NCBI RefSeq assembly: GCF_003570725.1
Contig: NZ_QWVS01000055.1
Coordinates: 1 to 37,869 of the forward strand
Direction of reading: 5' to 3'
Origin: Peribacillus asahii
GTDB lineage: Bacteria > Bacillota > Bacilli > Bacillales > DSM-1321
Length of the DNA: 37,869 nucleotides
Numbering within the stretch: the first letter of the stretch is position 1; each line of letters starts with the position of its first letter. Positions 17,140-25,476 of the stretch are shown here, piece by piece. The position numbers and the translations under genes were made by a program. The notes beneath the pieces are model-generated. The model worked only from the letters and a program-made list of their open reading frames with translations, did no database searches and was not told the DNA's origin.

Positions 17140-18290
17140 GAATGATGTTATATCTTATAGGATTGACCTGTACGTTTCTACTAACGGGATGTTGGGATCA
17201 AACCGAGATGAGTAATACAGCTTTAATCAAAGCTGCTGGCGTTGACCGAATAGATGATAACACAATTGAATTAACGGTTGAAATAGCAGTTCCACAAACG
17301 CAGAGTCAAAGTGGAGGCCAAGGTCAAAGCCAAGGAAGCGGTGGGGTAACACAAGTATTAATTCGATCTAGCAAGGGGAAGACGATTCCTGATGCTTTAG
17401 AGAAACTTCAGGAACAATTGCCGAGAAAAATCTTTTGGGGACATTCAGAAGTCATTGTTATAAATGAAAAGTTAGCGAAGGAAGGCATTCGTGACTCCAT
17501 TGATTATTTTATACGCGATCCAAGGCCGCGTATTCGGTCGTACGTGTTTGTGGCGAAAGAGAGTGCTAAGGAAATCTTTTCTCTTAAAACGCCGTCATAC
17601 AGTCCTTCTGAAATACTTTGGGATATAGCTGAATCACAGACTTTGATGCATGTGACTTTAGTTGATCTACTTCAAAGGCTTGTAATTGGCGATGTATTCC
17701 TTCCAATGGTGGAAAAATTACCACCAGCAAAAGGGAAGAAGTCAAATGAAACGTTTGCTTATATTTACGGCACCGCCATTTTTAAGAAAGATAAAATGAT
17801 TGGTTCGATTGATGATGAATTGACAAGAGGTGTGAAATGGATCCAAAATGATGTGAAAGAATCTAATATTACATTCTTACCAGAAGGAGCAAAAGGATAT
17901 ATATCCATGAATCTCCAAGAGGCAGACGTAAAGCTTATCCCAAAAATAAAGGGAGATAAGTGGGAATTAACGATTAAGACTAGAACAAGAGCAGAAATTG
18001 TTTTAAATGAAACGAATATACAAGTTAAGTCGCCAAAAGAAATAAATTCTTTAGAAAAACAACTCGTTAAACAATGGGAAGGGCGTTTAAAGAGAGCGGT
18101 ACAAAAAGTACAAAAAGAACAAAAGGCCGATATTTTAGGATTTGGAGAAGCTTTTGAACGGAAGTATCCGAAGAAATGGCGGAAAGTAAAAGATAAATGG
18201 GATGACATCTATCCACAAGTAGAGGTCAAATATGACATTGACACAACTATTTTGAGAATTGGTGCAGGAACGGCAACAGAAGCGAGGTGA
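17136..18290 (+). CDS. Spore germinant receptor C subunit (GerAC family lipoprotein)
   Basis: A 384-residue lipoprotein. The signal peptide ends with the lipobox LLTGC, followed by WDQTEMSNTALIKAAGVDRI, the usual start of Ger(x)C proteins. The three-domain outer part follows, with GHSEVIVINEKLAKEGI and FIRDPRPRIRSYVFVAKESA. Near the C-terminus lies a basic stretch, EGRLKRAVQKVQKEQKADI, common in the family. A Gln/Ser/Gly-rich insert (QSQSGGQGQSQGSGG) at about residue 55 is a disordered loop. The start overlaps the stop of the B gene (ATGA). It anchors at the outer face of the inner spore membrane as part of the receptor. Confidence 0.92.
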   Translation: MRMMLYLIGLTCTFLLTGCWDQTEMSNTALIKAAGVDRIDDNTIELTVEIAVPQTQSQSGGQGQSQGSGGVTQVLIRSSKGKTIPDALEKLQEQLPRKIFWGHSEVIVINEKLAKEGIRDSIDYFIRDPRPRIRSYVFVAKESAKEIFSLKTPSYSPSEILWDIAESQTLMHVTLVDLLQRLVIGDVFLPMVEKLPPAKGKKSNETFAYIYGTAIFKKDKMIGSIDDELTRGVKWIQNDVKESNITFLPEGAKGYISMNLQEADVKLIPKIKGDKWELTIKTRTRAEIVLNETNIQVKSPKEINSLEKQLVKQWEGRLKRAVQKVQKEQKADILGFGEAFERKYPKKWRKVKDKWDDIYPQVEVKYDIDTTILRIGAGTATEAR

Positions 18291-18296
18291 AAAATA

Positions 18297-18521
18297 TTGG
18301 AATGGCTATTTGCACTAGGGATTACATTTTTAGTAGCATGCATGATTTTGTACGAATGGCCAAAAATGAAGCAGAATCAGAAAAAGGAAAAAAAGATTTT
18401 CATTGTATTGGTTACTTTCGAATGGCTATTTTCTCTGACCCTTTTGTTCTATCCTGATTTGAAAAATCCATCTGATTTTTTGCTGCCAATGTTTAATAAG
18501 GTAGAGGAAATATTGAAATGA
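18297..18521 (+). CDS. Small two-helix membrane protein, germinant receptor D subunit type
   Basis: A 74-residue protein with two membrane helices (about 3-20 and 34-52) joined by a basic loop rich in Lys (KMKQNQKKEKK). The start is TTG at 18297 behind GAGGTGAAAA, 6 bases after the C-subunit stop, so it is the fourth gene of the receptor operon. Small two-helix D proteins are known next to several Bacillus receptor operons, where they modulate germination rate; assignment here is by position, size and topology, not by motif. Confidence 0.75.
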   Translation: MEWLFALGITFLVACMILYEWPKMKQNQKKEKKIFIVLVTFEWLFSLTLLFYPDLKNPSDFLLPMFNKVEEILK

Positions 18522-18575
18522 AAAATATAATTTATTTTGTCTATAGTAGTTGTTAATTTCTGTTTTTTATTATAG

Positions 18576-18623
18576 AAAAGCTTTCTTTACTAACGCATTC
18601 GCTAATGTAAAGAGAGCTTTTTT
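18576..18623 (+). terminator. Terminator of the germinant receptor operon
   Basis: A 14-15-bp stem (AAAAGCTTTCTTTAC at 18576-18590 with 18607-18621, one G-T pair) ending in a T run. Confidence 0.85.
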
Positions 18624-18713
18624 GTTCTTGTAGAAGTGTTTTCTTCCCATTTATGATATTAGAATATATACTAAATATTAGAAAAAATTACAACAATAGA
18701 AAGGAAGGGTTAG

Positions 18714-19136
18714 ATGGTCTATACAATTGAGGAATTGTTTATCGGACAAATTGCCCGTTTGCAACGAACATTTTCTGAAGCTGACGTAAGAGCATGCAAT
18801 GAATTAACGAAAGATTATAGTCCAGTATACAGACCGAGTGAAGAGAACTGGGAAAATTATTATCATCAACCCATTGTTCCTGGTTTGTTAACAGAAGGAC
18901 TAATTAACCAAGTGATTAGTGATAAACTGCCTGGCAGTGCTTGTATTCTATTGCAAAAGGAATTGATTTTTTATCATCCTGTATTTGTTGGAGACGTGAT
19001 TACGGCTGAATTAGAGATTATTGATATTAATATAGAACGGAATTGGGTCACTCAAAAGGTTACTTGTTACAATGAGGTTGGAAATGAAGTAATTAAGGGA
19101 CAGGCCGTTATTTTTTTATTATCCAATAAGAATTAA
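18714..19136 (+). CDS. MaoC-like hot-dog protein, catalytic His replaced
   Basis: A 140-residue single hot-dog domain protein like the R-specific enoyl-CoA hydratases (PhaJ/MaoC). It keeps the entry SEADVRACNELTKDYSPV and the helix IVPGLLTEGLI. The family catalytic pair is an Asp and a His five residues later (D-x-N-P-x-H); here it reads Asp34-Y-S-P-V-Tyr39, so the His is a Tyr. It may act as a thioesterase or acyl-CoA binder, or have weak hydratase activity. The start ATG follows GAAAGGAAGGGTTAG. It lies 12 bases before the sigma-54 activator gene and is probably cotranscribed with it, which suggests a role in the same alicyclic acid pathway or in supplying its inducer. Confidence 0.75.
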   Translation: MVYTIEELFIGQIARLQRTFSEADVRACNELTKDYSPVYRPSEENWENYYHQPIVPGLLTEGLINQVISDKLPGSACILLQKELIFYHPVFVGDVITAELEIIDINIERNWVTQKVTCYNEVGNEVIKGQAVIFLLSNKN

Positions 19137-19148
19137 CAGGTGATAATC

Positions 19149-20462
19149 ATGAAGAAAACACTTAATTTAATCGACCCGATTGATGAATGGGGTTCTATGA
19201 AAGTGGATACTAATGGTCGTTTGATTGACATTAGCGCAGAATTTTGTGAGAACTTTTCGATAAACAAACAGGATTGGATTGGAACATCAATTAATGACAT
19301 CATTCAAGGTACATTTAATAGAAAGCGTACGAAAGTACTGTTTGGTGTTATTTTTGGATATTCTTGTCTAGTTAAGGTTTCTAAAGTCAATGAGCATCAG
19401 CTTTACCGGGTCATTGTTCGGCAAGATGATATTGACCATGTTGAAATGATTTCATTTATGAATTCTATGGATTCTTCTAAAATGAAGAAAAAATCCTCTT
19501 TTCAGAGTCGATATAGCTTTGAGGAGATTATGGGAGAAAGCCCCGCGATCGAGCGAATTAAAGAATTATCAGCTCGGATTGCGATAAGTAATTCAACCGT
19601 ACTATTAACGGGAGAAAGCGGAACGGGAAAAGAATTATTTGCTCAAGCTATTCATGGATTAAGCTCGAGAAAAAATAACCCTTTCGTTGCGGTGAATTGT
19701 GCGGCGATTCCAGATGAACTGTTCGAATCAGAAGTGTTCGGATATGAAGCAGGAGCATTTAGCGGTGCCAAAAAGGAAGGAAAGCCTGGGAAAATAGAAT
19801 TAGCTCATCACGGCACTCTCTTTTTGGATGAAATATCGGAGCTTCCTTATCAAGCGCAAGGAAAGTTATTGCGTGTATTGCAGGAAAGAGAAGTAGAACG
19901 ATTAGGAGGAACAGCTAATAAAAATGTCGATATCCGAATTATTGCTGCGACGAATCGAGATTTGAAAACGCTTGTTCAAGAAGGGAAGTTTAGACAGGAT
20001 TTATTTTATCGATTGTACATTTTTGAATTAAAAATCCCTTCTCTCCGTCAAAGGAAGGAAGACATTCTTCCGTTAGCTTATTATTTCATCAATTATTTTA
20101 ATGAGATGCTAGGGCGTCAAGTGAAATTTATTGATGTCAAGCTTCAGGAATGGCTGTTAAATTATGAATGGCCAGGGAATGTACGAGAACTAAAAGCGTA
20201 TATAGAACGGGGAATGAATATTGTTGAAGGCGATACAATCATGATGGAAGCTTTATATTTTTCACCTAGTGAATCGGCTCCTCAACGAGAAAGAGAATCA
20301 GCCCCTCTTCTTAGTTTAGAAGAAGCGGTAGCGAATGCAGAAATTGATGCGATTCAACGTGCCCTTCAAGAAGCGAAAGGCGACCGGACTGTCGCTGCCC
20401 AAAAGTTACATATACATGTCGCTAGCCTTTACCGAAAACTATCAAAATATAATTTGAAATAG
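19149..20462 (+). CDS. Sigma-54-dependent transcriptional activator (PAS-like / AAA+ / Fis)
   Basis: A 437-residue enhancer-binding protein. The N-terminal part (about 12-100) resembles a PAS sensor and there is no receiver domain, so it should respond to a small ligand. The AAA+ core has Walker A GESGTGKE (155-162), the sigma-54 contact loop GAFSGA (202-207; consensus GAFTGA, so Thr to Ser), Walker B TLFLDE (223-228), and DLFYRL with IPSLRQRKEDI. The C-terminus has a Fis-type helix-turn-helix (AAQKLHIHVASLYRKLSKY). The ATG at 19149 is chosen because AGGTGAT precedes it. A consensus -24/-12 promoter and repeat sites lie just downstream, so it almost certainly controls the operon starting at 20836. 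Confidence 0.92.
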   Translation: MKKTLNLIDPIDEWGSMKVDTNGRLIDISAEFCENFSINKQDWIGTSINDIIQGTFNRKRTKVLFGVIFGYSCLVKVSKVNEHQLYRVIVRQDDIDHVEMISFMNSMDSSKMKKKSSFQSRYSFEEIMGESPAIERIKELSARIAISNSTVLLTGESGTGKELFAQAIHGLSSRKNNPFVAVNCAAIPDELFESEVFGYEAGAFSGAKKEGKPGKIELAHHGTLFLDEISELPYQAQGKLLRVLQEREVERLGGTANKNVDIRIIAATNRDLKTLVQEGKFRQDLFYRLYIFELKIPSLRQRKEDILPLAYYFINYFNEMLGRQVKFIDVKLQEWLLNYEWPGNVRELKAYIERGMNIVEGDTIMMEALYFSPSESAPQRERESAPLLSLEEAVANAEIDAIQRALQEAKGDRTVAAQKLHIHVASLYRKLSKYNLK

Positions 20463-20470
20463 TAGAATTT

Positions 20471-20513
20471 AGAATGTGGGGCTGTCTAAAAATGGACAGC
20501 CCGATTCTTTTTT
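20471..20513 (+). terminator. Terminator of the activator gene
   Basis: An 8-bp GC stem (GGGCTGTC at 20479-20486 with 20495-20502), extended by AGAAT/ATTCT pairs, followed by a T6 run 9 bases after the stop codon. Confidence 0.85.
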
Positions 20514-20625
20514 GTTGGATTCTGTCTTTCATGAATACAATGAGGAACATTTCCCAGGTTGGATTCCTCGGTTTTGTCCTTTAACACACTAATAATCTGA
20601 GAAGAATAATTGTTCAACTAAATGC

Positions 20626-20676
20626 GAGGCCTTCCCAAAAGTCATTTTTCATGACTTTTGGGAAGGCCTCATTTTT
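20626..20676 (+). terminator. Perfect 20-bp hairpin with T tail before the sigma-54 promoter region
   Basis: Arms 20626-20645 and 20651-20670 are fully complementary with a 5-base loop, followed by ATTTTT. It sits between the activator terminator and the enhancer repeats, with no gene directly before it. It probably insulates the sigma-54 promoter from read-through. Confidence 0.7.
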
Positions 20677-20700
20677 ATAGGCGAGCAAATGGAGGTGTTT

Positions 20701-20747
20701 TTGCAAATATGCTTCGCAAAATTGCGAAACTATCTCATTTTTGCGAA
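20701..20747 (+). promoter_or_regulatory. Upstream activator sites (TTGCGAA repeats)
   Basis: TTCGCAA-AA-TTGCGAA at 20713-20728 is a perfect inverted repeat. A further TTGCGAA lies at 20741-20747 and a related TTGCAAA at 20701-20707. They lie about 45-90 bases upstream of the -24 box, on one face with about two helical turns between direct copies (19 bases), as expected for sites of the activator encoded at 19149-20462. Confidence 0.7.
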
Positions 20748-20788
20748 TAGATGTGACGAGATATGTGCTTTTACTAGTAAATTCCAAT

Positions 20789-20804
20789 TGGCACGGTACT
20801 TGCA
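20789..20804 (+). promoter_or_regulatory. Sigma-54 (-24/-12) promoter
   Basis: TGGCACGGTACTTGCA matches the consensus TGGCAC-N5-TTGCA at every defined base, with GG at 20790-20791 and GC at 20802-20803. Transcription would start at about 20815, and the first gene's GGGAGGG site follows at once. It is the only such promoter I noticed in the window. Confidence 0.9.
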
Positions 20805-20835
20805 TAATTAATATAGGCAAAGGGAGGGATTATGA

Positions 20836-21990
20836 ATGTTGAATTTTTCATTTACAGAAGAGCAGGAATATTTCCGCAAGATGCTGCAAGAATTTGCGAA
20901 GGAGGAGCTGCTTCCTCATTACACGAAATGGGACCGAGAAGGAGTTACTCCAAGGCATTTGTGGAAGAAGCTAGGGGAGTTAGGTGTAAATGGTCTTCGA
21001 ATTCCTGTGGAGTATGGGGGGAGCGGTGCTGACTGCGTTACGACAGGAATTGCTGCTGAGGAAATTGGCAGAGGGGATTTCAATTTAACATATGCGGTCA
21101 TGCTAAATGCACTGATTGGAGAAATTATTAATAATCATGCTCGCGAGGAGTTAAAACGAGAATGGCTTCCACAAATCGCTAGCGGTGAAAAGATTGTGGG
21201 GATTGCAATCACGGAGCCAGCTGCAGGAACCGATGCTGGTGGGATTAAAACAACGGCCGTACATAAAGGAAATGTATATGTCCTAAATGGAGAAAAGTCA
21301 GGAATTAGCGTAGCAACGTGTGGAGATGCGTTTATTATCTTCGCTAAAACAGATCCTGAGTTAGGCAATCGTGGGATTAGTGCTTTTATTGTACCGGCTA
21401 ATTTACCTGGAGTGGAATGCAAAGGGTATGAGGATATGGGGAATATTCCAGTTGGCAGGGGCTCGATTTACTTAAACGATGTAGAGGTTCCAGAGGAATA
21501 CTTAATTGGTCTTGAAAATAAAGGTTTTTCTCAAGTTATGAATGGATTTGATTTAAGTCGTTTATTAATAGGACTACAGTGTGTGGGAGCTGCCTCTCAA
21601 AGCATCGATGAGACGATTGAACATGTGAAAGCTAGACAATCCTTTGGTAAGCCGCTTGCAACTTACCAAGGCATTCAGTTTCCGCTTGTGACTCACTATA
21701 CGCAATTAGAGCTTATCAAATGGCAGGCATATCGCGGACTTTGGCTTCGTGATCAAGGATTAAAGCATAGTAAAGAGTCATCTTCTGTTAAATGGCTAGG
21801 TCCGAAATATAGTGTAGAGGCTATTCATGAATGTTTATTATTTAACGGCCACTATGCTTATACGAAGGAAATGCCGCATGAGCAGCGCTTGCGCGATGTA
21901 ATTGGATTAGAGATTGGAGACGGAACAGCTCAAGCGAATATGATGGTTATCGCCAAAGATATTATTGGGAAAGAGTTCCGTTCTTATTAA
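20836..21990 (+). CDS. aliB: Acyl-CoA dehydrogenase, cyclohexanecarboxyl-CoA dehydrogenase-like (AliB-like)
   Basis: A 384-residue FAD-dependent acyl-CoA dehydrogenase: helical N-domain, middle domain with GIAITEPAAGTDAGG and VLNGEKSGISVATCGDAF, and a C-domain. Where ordinary members have IYEGT with the catalytic Glu, this one has EIGDGT, placing an Asp (362) at that position; a changed base position is a feature of dehydrogenases for cyclic acyl-CoA substrates, but I cannot confirm it here. The start ATG at 20836 has AGGGAGGG before it, about 20 bases after the predicted sigma-54 start site. It is the first gene of the operon with BadI-, AliA- and BadH-like genes, so the proposed reaction is cyclohexanecarboxyl-CoA to cyclohexenecarboxyl-CoA. 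The precise substrate is inferred from neighbours. Confidence 0.75.
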   Translation: MLNFSFTEEQEYFRKMLQEFAKEELLPHYTKWDREGVTPRHLWKKLGELGVNGLRIPVEYGGSGADCVTTGIAAEEIGRGDFNLTYAVMLNALIGEIINNHAREELKREWLPQIASGEKIVGIAITEPAAGTDAGGIKTTAVHKGNVYVLNGEKSGISVATCGDAFIIFAKTDPELGNRGISAFIVPANLPGVECKGYEDMGNIPVGRGSIYLNDVEVPEEYLIGLENKGFSQVMNGFDLSRLLIGLQCVGAASQSIDETIEHVKARQSFGKPLATYQGIQFPLVTHYTQLELIKWQAYRGLWLRDQGLKHSKESSSVKWLGPKYSVEAIHECLLFNGHYAYTKEMPHEQRLRDVIGLEIGDGTAQANMMVIAKDIIGKEFRSY

Positions 21991-22113
21991 ACTAGAGAGC
22001 TGTATTGTATAAAAATATAGATTGCTATTTTATCGGTCAAATTGCGAGAGTTCAATGAAAGTAATTAAAGGAAAAATGAGTCTAAAACTATTATAGCGAT
22101 GGAGGTCAATAAT

Positions 22114-22914
22114 ATGGAATTAACAGATATCTTATATGAAAAAACGAATGGGATTGCCAAAATTACAATTAACCGTCCGCAGGTTTACAATGCTTTTCGA
22201 GCAAGAACAATCCAGGAATTAATTTGGTCTTTCCGTGACGCATGGGATGATAACCGCGTTGGGGTTGTGATTTTAACAGGAGCAGGCGAAAAGGCATTCT
22301 GTGTCGGTGGAGATCAAAAAGAAAAAGGCGATGAAGGTGGATATGATTATTCCGGCGGTTTAGGGGGTGGTATCGGTCTAGAGGTGGAGAATTTGCATCA
22401 AACCATTCGAAATATTCCGAAGCCAGTTATTGCAGCGGTAAATGGATTCGCGATTGGCGGAGGACATGTGCTTCATGTCATTTGTGATCTAACGATTGCG
22501 GCGGAAACAGCAAAATTTGGTCAAAGCGGACCTAAAGTAGGGAGCTATGATGCCGGATTTGGCTCAGCTTATTTAGCTAGAGTTGTTGGGGAAAAGAAAG
22601 CGCGAGAAATTTGGTATTTATGTGAACAATATTCTGCACAAGAAGCAAAAGAAATGGGTCTTGTGAACAAAATTGTTCCTGCAGAGCAACTGCAGCAAGC
22701 AGCAGAAGAGTGGGCTGAAAAGATTCTTGAGAAGAGTCCAACAGCGCTGAAAATGCTTAAATACTCCTTTAATGCCGATAGTGCAAACATTCAAGGAATT
22801 TCACAATTATCAATGGGCAGCCTGGCTATGTTTTACAACACACCAGAATCGGAAGAAGGCAAGAATGCTTTTCTTGAAAAACGGCCGGTAGATTTCAAAA
22901 AATTTAGACAGTAA
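22114..22914 (+). CDS. badI: 2-ketocyclohexanecarboxyl-CoA hydrolase (BadI-like, MenB-related)
   Basis: A 266-residue crotonase-fold protein close in pattern to BadI and to MenB naphthoate synthase: [62 protein letters not shown] and [24 protein letters not shown]. The Glu of hydratases at the GGG segment is replaced by Val (GGGHVLH), as in MenB/BadI enzymes, so it is not a hydratase. BadI opens the ring of 2-ketocyclohexanecarboxyl-CoA by adding water, giving pimeloyl-CoA. Lack of other menaquinone genes and the BadH/AliA neighbours favour BadI over MenB. The ATG at 22114 is chosen because GGAGGT lies 7 bases before it. Confidence 0.82.
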   Translation: MELTDILYEKTNGIAKITINRPQVYNAFRARTIQELIWSFRDAWDDNRVGVVILTGAGEKAFCVGGDQKEKGDEGGYDYSGGLGGGIGLEVENLHQTIRNIPKPVIAAVNGFAIGGGHVLHVICDLTIAAETAKFGQSGPKVGSYDAGFGSAYLARVVGEKKAREIWYLCEQYSAQEAKEMGLVNKIVPAEQLQQAAEEWAEKILEKSPTALKMLKYSFNADSANIQGISQLSMGSLAMFYNTPESEEGKNAFLEKRPVDFKKFRQ

Positions 22915-22931
22915 AAAGGGGATGGAATTTA

Positions 22932-24557
22932 GTGAAACTAGATACGCTGTTGAATCAGGAATATGTGGAGAAGTACCAGTCTATTTGGCCGAATCGAACA
23001 ATCTTAGATTACTTAAAGGAGGCAATCGCAAAGTATCCGGATAAGGCGGCGATTATTGATAAGAAAAGTCGCTATACGTATAGAGAAGTCGGAAAGCTAG
23101 TAGATCGAGTCGCCTTAGGTTTGCTGGAAATAGGTTTGGGAAAGGGAGATGTTATTTCGATTCAATTGCCTAACTGGAATGAATTCGTCATCCTTCATTA
23201 TGCGGCTACTCGAATAGGAGCTATTACAAATCCTCTTATTCCGATTTATCGAGATCGTGAAATTGGCTATATGGTAGGCATGGTTGAATCAAAAATGATT
23301 GTTGTTCCAGATAGATTCCGAGGTTTCAATTACCCAGCGATGATTGAAAGGCTTAGCCACCAATGGCCGGCATTGGAACATGTCTATGTACACGGGGAGA
23401 ACGTTCCAAGTGGAATGAAAGCGTTAGCCGCGCTGTTTGAAGAACCGTGGGAAGAGCGTATGGATGTAAAAGTGTTAGATGAAATTGAGCATAATCCGAA
23501 TGATGTGACAGAGATTATTTTCACTTCCGGAACGACTGGGAATCCGAAAGGGGTTATGCATACACATAATACGCTTTGTGTTTCAACGAATTATTGGATT
23601 GAACGTTTACGTTTAACCTCTGATGATGTGATGCATATGGCTTCTACGTTTGCACATCAAACTGGATTTGGCTATGGGGTACGGCTACCGACTCATTATG
23701 CAGGAACGGCTGTTTATCAGGATATTTGGAATCCAAACGAATTTTTAGAGTTGATAGAGAAAGAGGGAATTACATTTACTGCAGGTGCAACGCCATTCCT
23801 TGAGGATACGATTCGATTAGAAGGGATTGGGAACTATGATCTTAGCACATTGCGTGCATTTGTTGCGCTAGGGGCCCCGATTCCAAGGCAGTTAGTTAAA
23901 GAGGCAAATGAAAAGGTTTCATGTAAAATTTTGGCTGGTTGGGGACAATCGGAAAACGGCCTTGTGACCCTGACAAAGCTTGATGATTCAGAGGAAAAAC
24001 TAACAGGTACAGATGGTGTTCCTTTTTCAGGAATGGAAGTCAAAGTGGTGGATATGAATGGTGAAATATGTCCGCCGCATCAAGAGGGAAGTTTACTAGC
24101 GAGGGGGCCTGCGCAGTTCGTTGGCTATTTAAAACGGATGGATGACACACTTGCCGAGCATCAGGATGGCTGGTTCATTACAGGGGATCGTGCTGTGATG
24201 GATGAAGATGGATATATTCGTATATCTGGCCGTGATAAAGATGTAATCATCCGAGGCGGTGAGAATATCCCTGTTGCCTATGTCGAAAATGTTCTTTATG
24301 AACATCCGGATATTTCTATTGTGCAAATTATTGCGATGCCTGACCGAAGACTTCAAGAGAAGGCTTGTGCATTCATTAGTATGAAGCCAGACAAAACGCC
24401 ATTAACTTTACAAACTATGCAGGAGTTCCTTGAGCAAAAAGGGATGGCTAAACAGTATTGGCCAGAACATGTAGAAGTCATTGATAAATTTCCGCGAACA
24501 CCAAGTGGAAAAATTAAGAAATTCCGTTTAAGAGAAATGATTAGTGAACAAGTGTAA
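22932..24557 (+). CDS. aliA: Cyclohexanecarboxylate-CoA ligase-like (AliA-like) AMP-forming ligase
   Basis: A 541-residue ANL-superfamily ligase. It has FTSGTTGNPKGVMHTHN (phosphate loop), GWGQSENGLVTLT in place of the usual YGxTE motif, GWFITGDRAVMDEDGYIRISGRDKDVI with the ribose-binding Asp and hinge, and PRTPSGKIKKFRLR with the C-terminal Lys. WGQSENG and the N-terminal pattern IWPNRTILDYLKEAIAKYPDK resemble AliA-type ligases that activate cyclohexanecarboxylate. It starts at GTG 22932 behind AAAAAGGGGATGGA, 17 bases after badI. It forms the CoA ester that feeds the dehydrogenase and BadI/BadH steps. Other medium-ring or fatty acids remain possible. Confidence 0.8.
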   Translation: MKLDTLLNQEYVEKYQSIWPNRTILDYLKEAIAKYPDKAAIIDKKSRYTYREVGKLVDRVALGLLEIGLGKGDVISIQLPNWNEFVILHYAATRIGAITNPLIPIYRDREIGYMVGMVESKMIVVPDRFRGFNYPAMIERLSHQWPALEHVYVHGENVPSGMKALAALFEEPWEERMDVKVLDEIEHNPNDVTEIIFTSGTTGNPKGVMHTHNTLCVSTNYWIERLRLTSDDVMHMASTFAHQTGFGYGVRLPTHYAGTAVYQDIWNPNEFLELIEKEGITFTAGATPFLEDTIRLEGIGNYDLSTLRAFVALGAPIPRQLVKEANEKVSCKILAGWGQSENGLVTLTKLDDSEEKLTGTDGVPFSGMEVKVVDMNGEICPPHQEGSLLARGPAQFVGYLKRMDDTLAEHQDGWFITGDRAVMDEDGYIRISGRDKDVIIRGGENIPVAYVENVLYEHPDISIVQIIAMPDRRLQEKACAFISMKPDKTPLTLQTMQEFLEQKGMAKQYWPEHVEVIDKFPRTPSGKIKKFRLREMISEQV

Positions 24558-24596
24558 AAAGTAAATCGAAAAAATAGATTAAGTGGAGGGGAAGTT

Positions 24597-25343
24597 ATGA
24601 GTAAACGAGTGGCTTTTATAACAGGAGCAGGTAGAGGAATGGGAAGAGAGATTGCTAGAACGCTAGCTTCTAAATCTATGAATATTGTTGTTACAGATGT
24701 AAATTTAGAAAACGCACAAGAAACGGTTTCTATTTTAAAAGAAGAAGGGGCAGAAGCGGTTGCCGTGTATTGCGATGTAACGAAGCTAGAAAGTGTCCAG
24801 GAAGCGGTCGCAACAGCACTTACTCATTTTGAAAAGATTGATGTATTGGTCAATAATGCAGGATGGGATAAAGTGGAACCGTTTTTAAAAAGTGAACCAA
24901 GTACATGGAAAGCCATTATTGACATTAATTTAATGGGGCAAATTCATACATCTAAAGAAATTTTGCCAGTTATGATTGAAAATGGTTACGGAAAAGTTAT
25001 TAATATTTCCTCTGACTCAGCGAGAGTTGGTTCAAGTGGAGAAGCCGTTTACTCGGCTGCAAAAGGTGGAATCGTAGCCTTTACGAAAACATTGGCTAGG
25101 GAAATGGCAAGACATAAAATAAATGTCAATTGTATTGCACCAGGACCAGCTGATACACCGCTATTTAAAGAAATTGGCGAAACGAATGAAAAGCTTGTAG
25201 CGTCTTTAGAAAAAGCTATTCCGTTCAGACGTTTAGCTCAACCTAGTGATATTGCTAATGCTGTGGCGTTTTTGGCCTCTGATGAAGCAGAATATATTAC
25301 GGGTCAAACACTTTCAGTGAGCGGCGGATTAACAATGGTGTAA
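24597..25343 (+). CDS. badH: 2-hydroxycyclohexanecarboxyl-CoA dehydrogenase (BadH-like SDR)
   Basis: A 248-residue NAD(P)-dependent short-chain dehydrogenase. The cofactor motif TGAGRGMG is at 9-16, with Asp34 after strand 2 pointing to NAD. VNNAGWDKVEPF is at 85-96, and the full tetrad is present: Asn111, Ser139, Tyr152, Lys156 (VYSAAKGG). DSARVGSSGEAVY, the C-terminal PGPADTPLF and the ending SVSGGLTM match the pattern of BadH rather than FabG. It would oxidise the 2-hydroxy to the 2-keto ring thioester that BadI then opens. Start ATG behind AGTGGAGGGGAAG. Between it and the next SDR gene lie tandem 21-bp repeats. Confidence 0.82.
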   Translation: MSKRVAFITGAGRGMGREIARTLASKSMNIVVTDVNLENAQETVSILKEEGAEAVAVYCDVTKLESVQEAVATALTHFEKIDVLVNNAGWDKVEPFLKSEPSTWKAIIDINLMGQIHTSKEILPVMIENGYGKVINISSDSARVGSSGEAVYSAAKGGIVAFTKTLAREMARHKINVNCIAPGPADTPLFKEIGETNEKLVASLEKAIPFRRLAQPSDIANAVAFLASDEAEYITGQTLSVSGGLTMV

Positions 25344-25383
25344 GAATTTCATAGGAATGAGGCTGGATTAAAAATAGGAGATT

Positions 25384-25476
25384 GGCATGATTTTCTGTGG
25401 ATTTGGCAGGATTATAAGTCAAATTGGCATGATTTCTCATGAATTTAGCACGATTATAGGCTAAATTCGCATGATT
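25384..25476 (+). repeat. Five 21-bp tandem repeats (GGCATGATT core)
   Basis: GGCATGATT (25384), GGCAGGATT (25405), GGCATGATT (25426), AGCACGATT (25447) and CGCATGATT (25468) recur at exactly 21-base steps, each preceded by an AAATT/ATTT-like run. The array is bracketed by AATGAGGCTG (25356-25365) and its complement with one G-T pair, CAGCCTCGTT (25489-25498). It fills the gap between the two SDR genes. Confidence 0.8.

Noticed and set aside
22099..22914. Assignment of the BadI-like gene as MenB (naphthoate synthase)
   Set aside because: The fold and several motifs are shared, but no menaquinone gene is nearby and the neighbours match alicyclic acid degradation.
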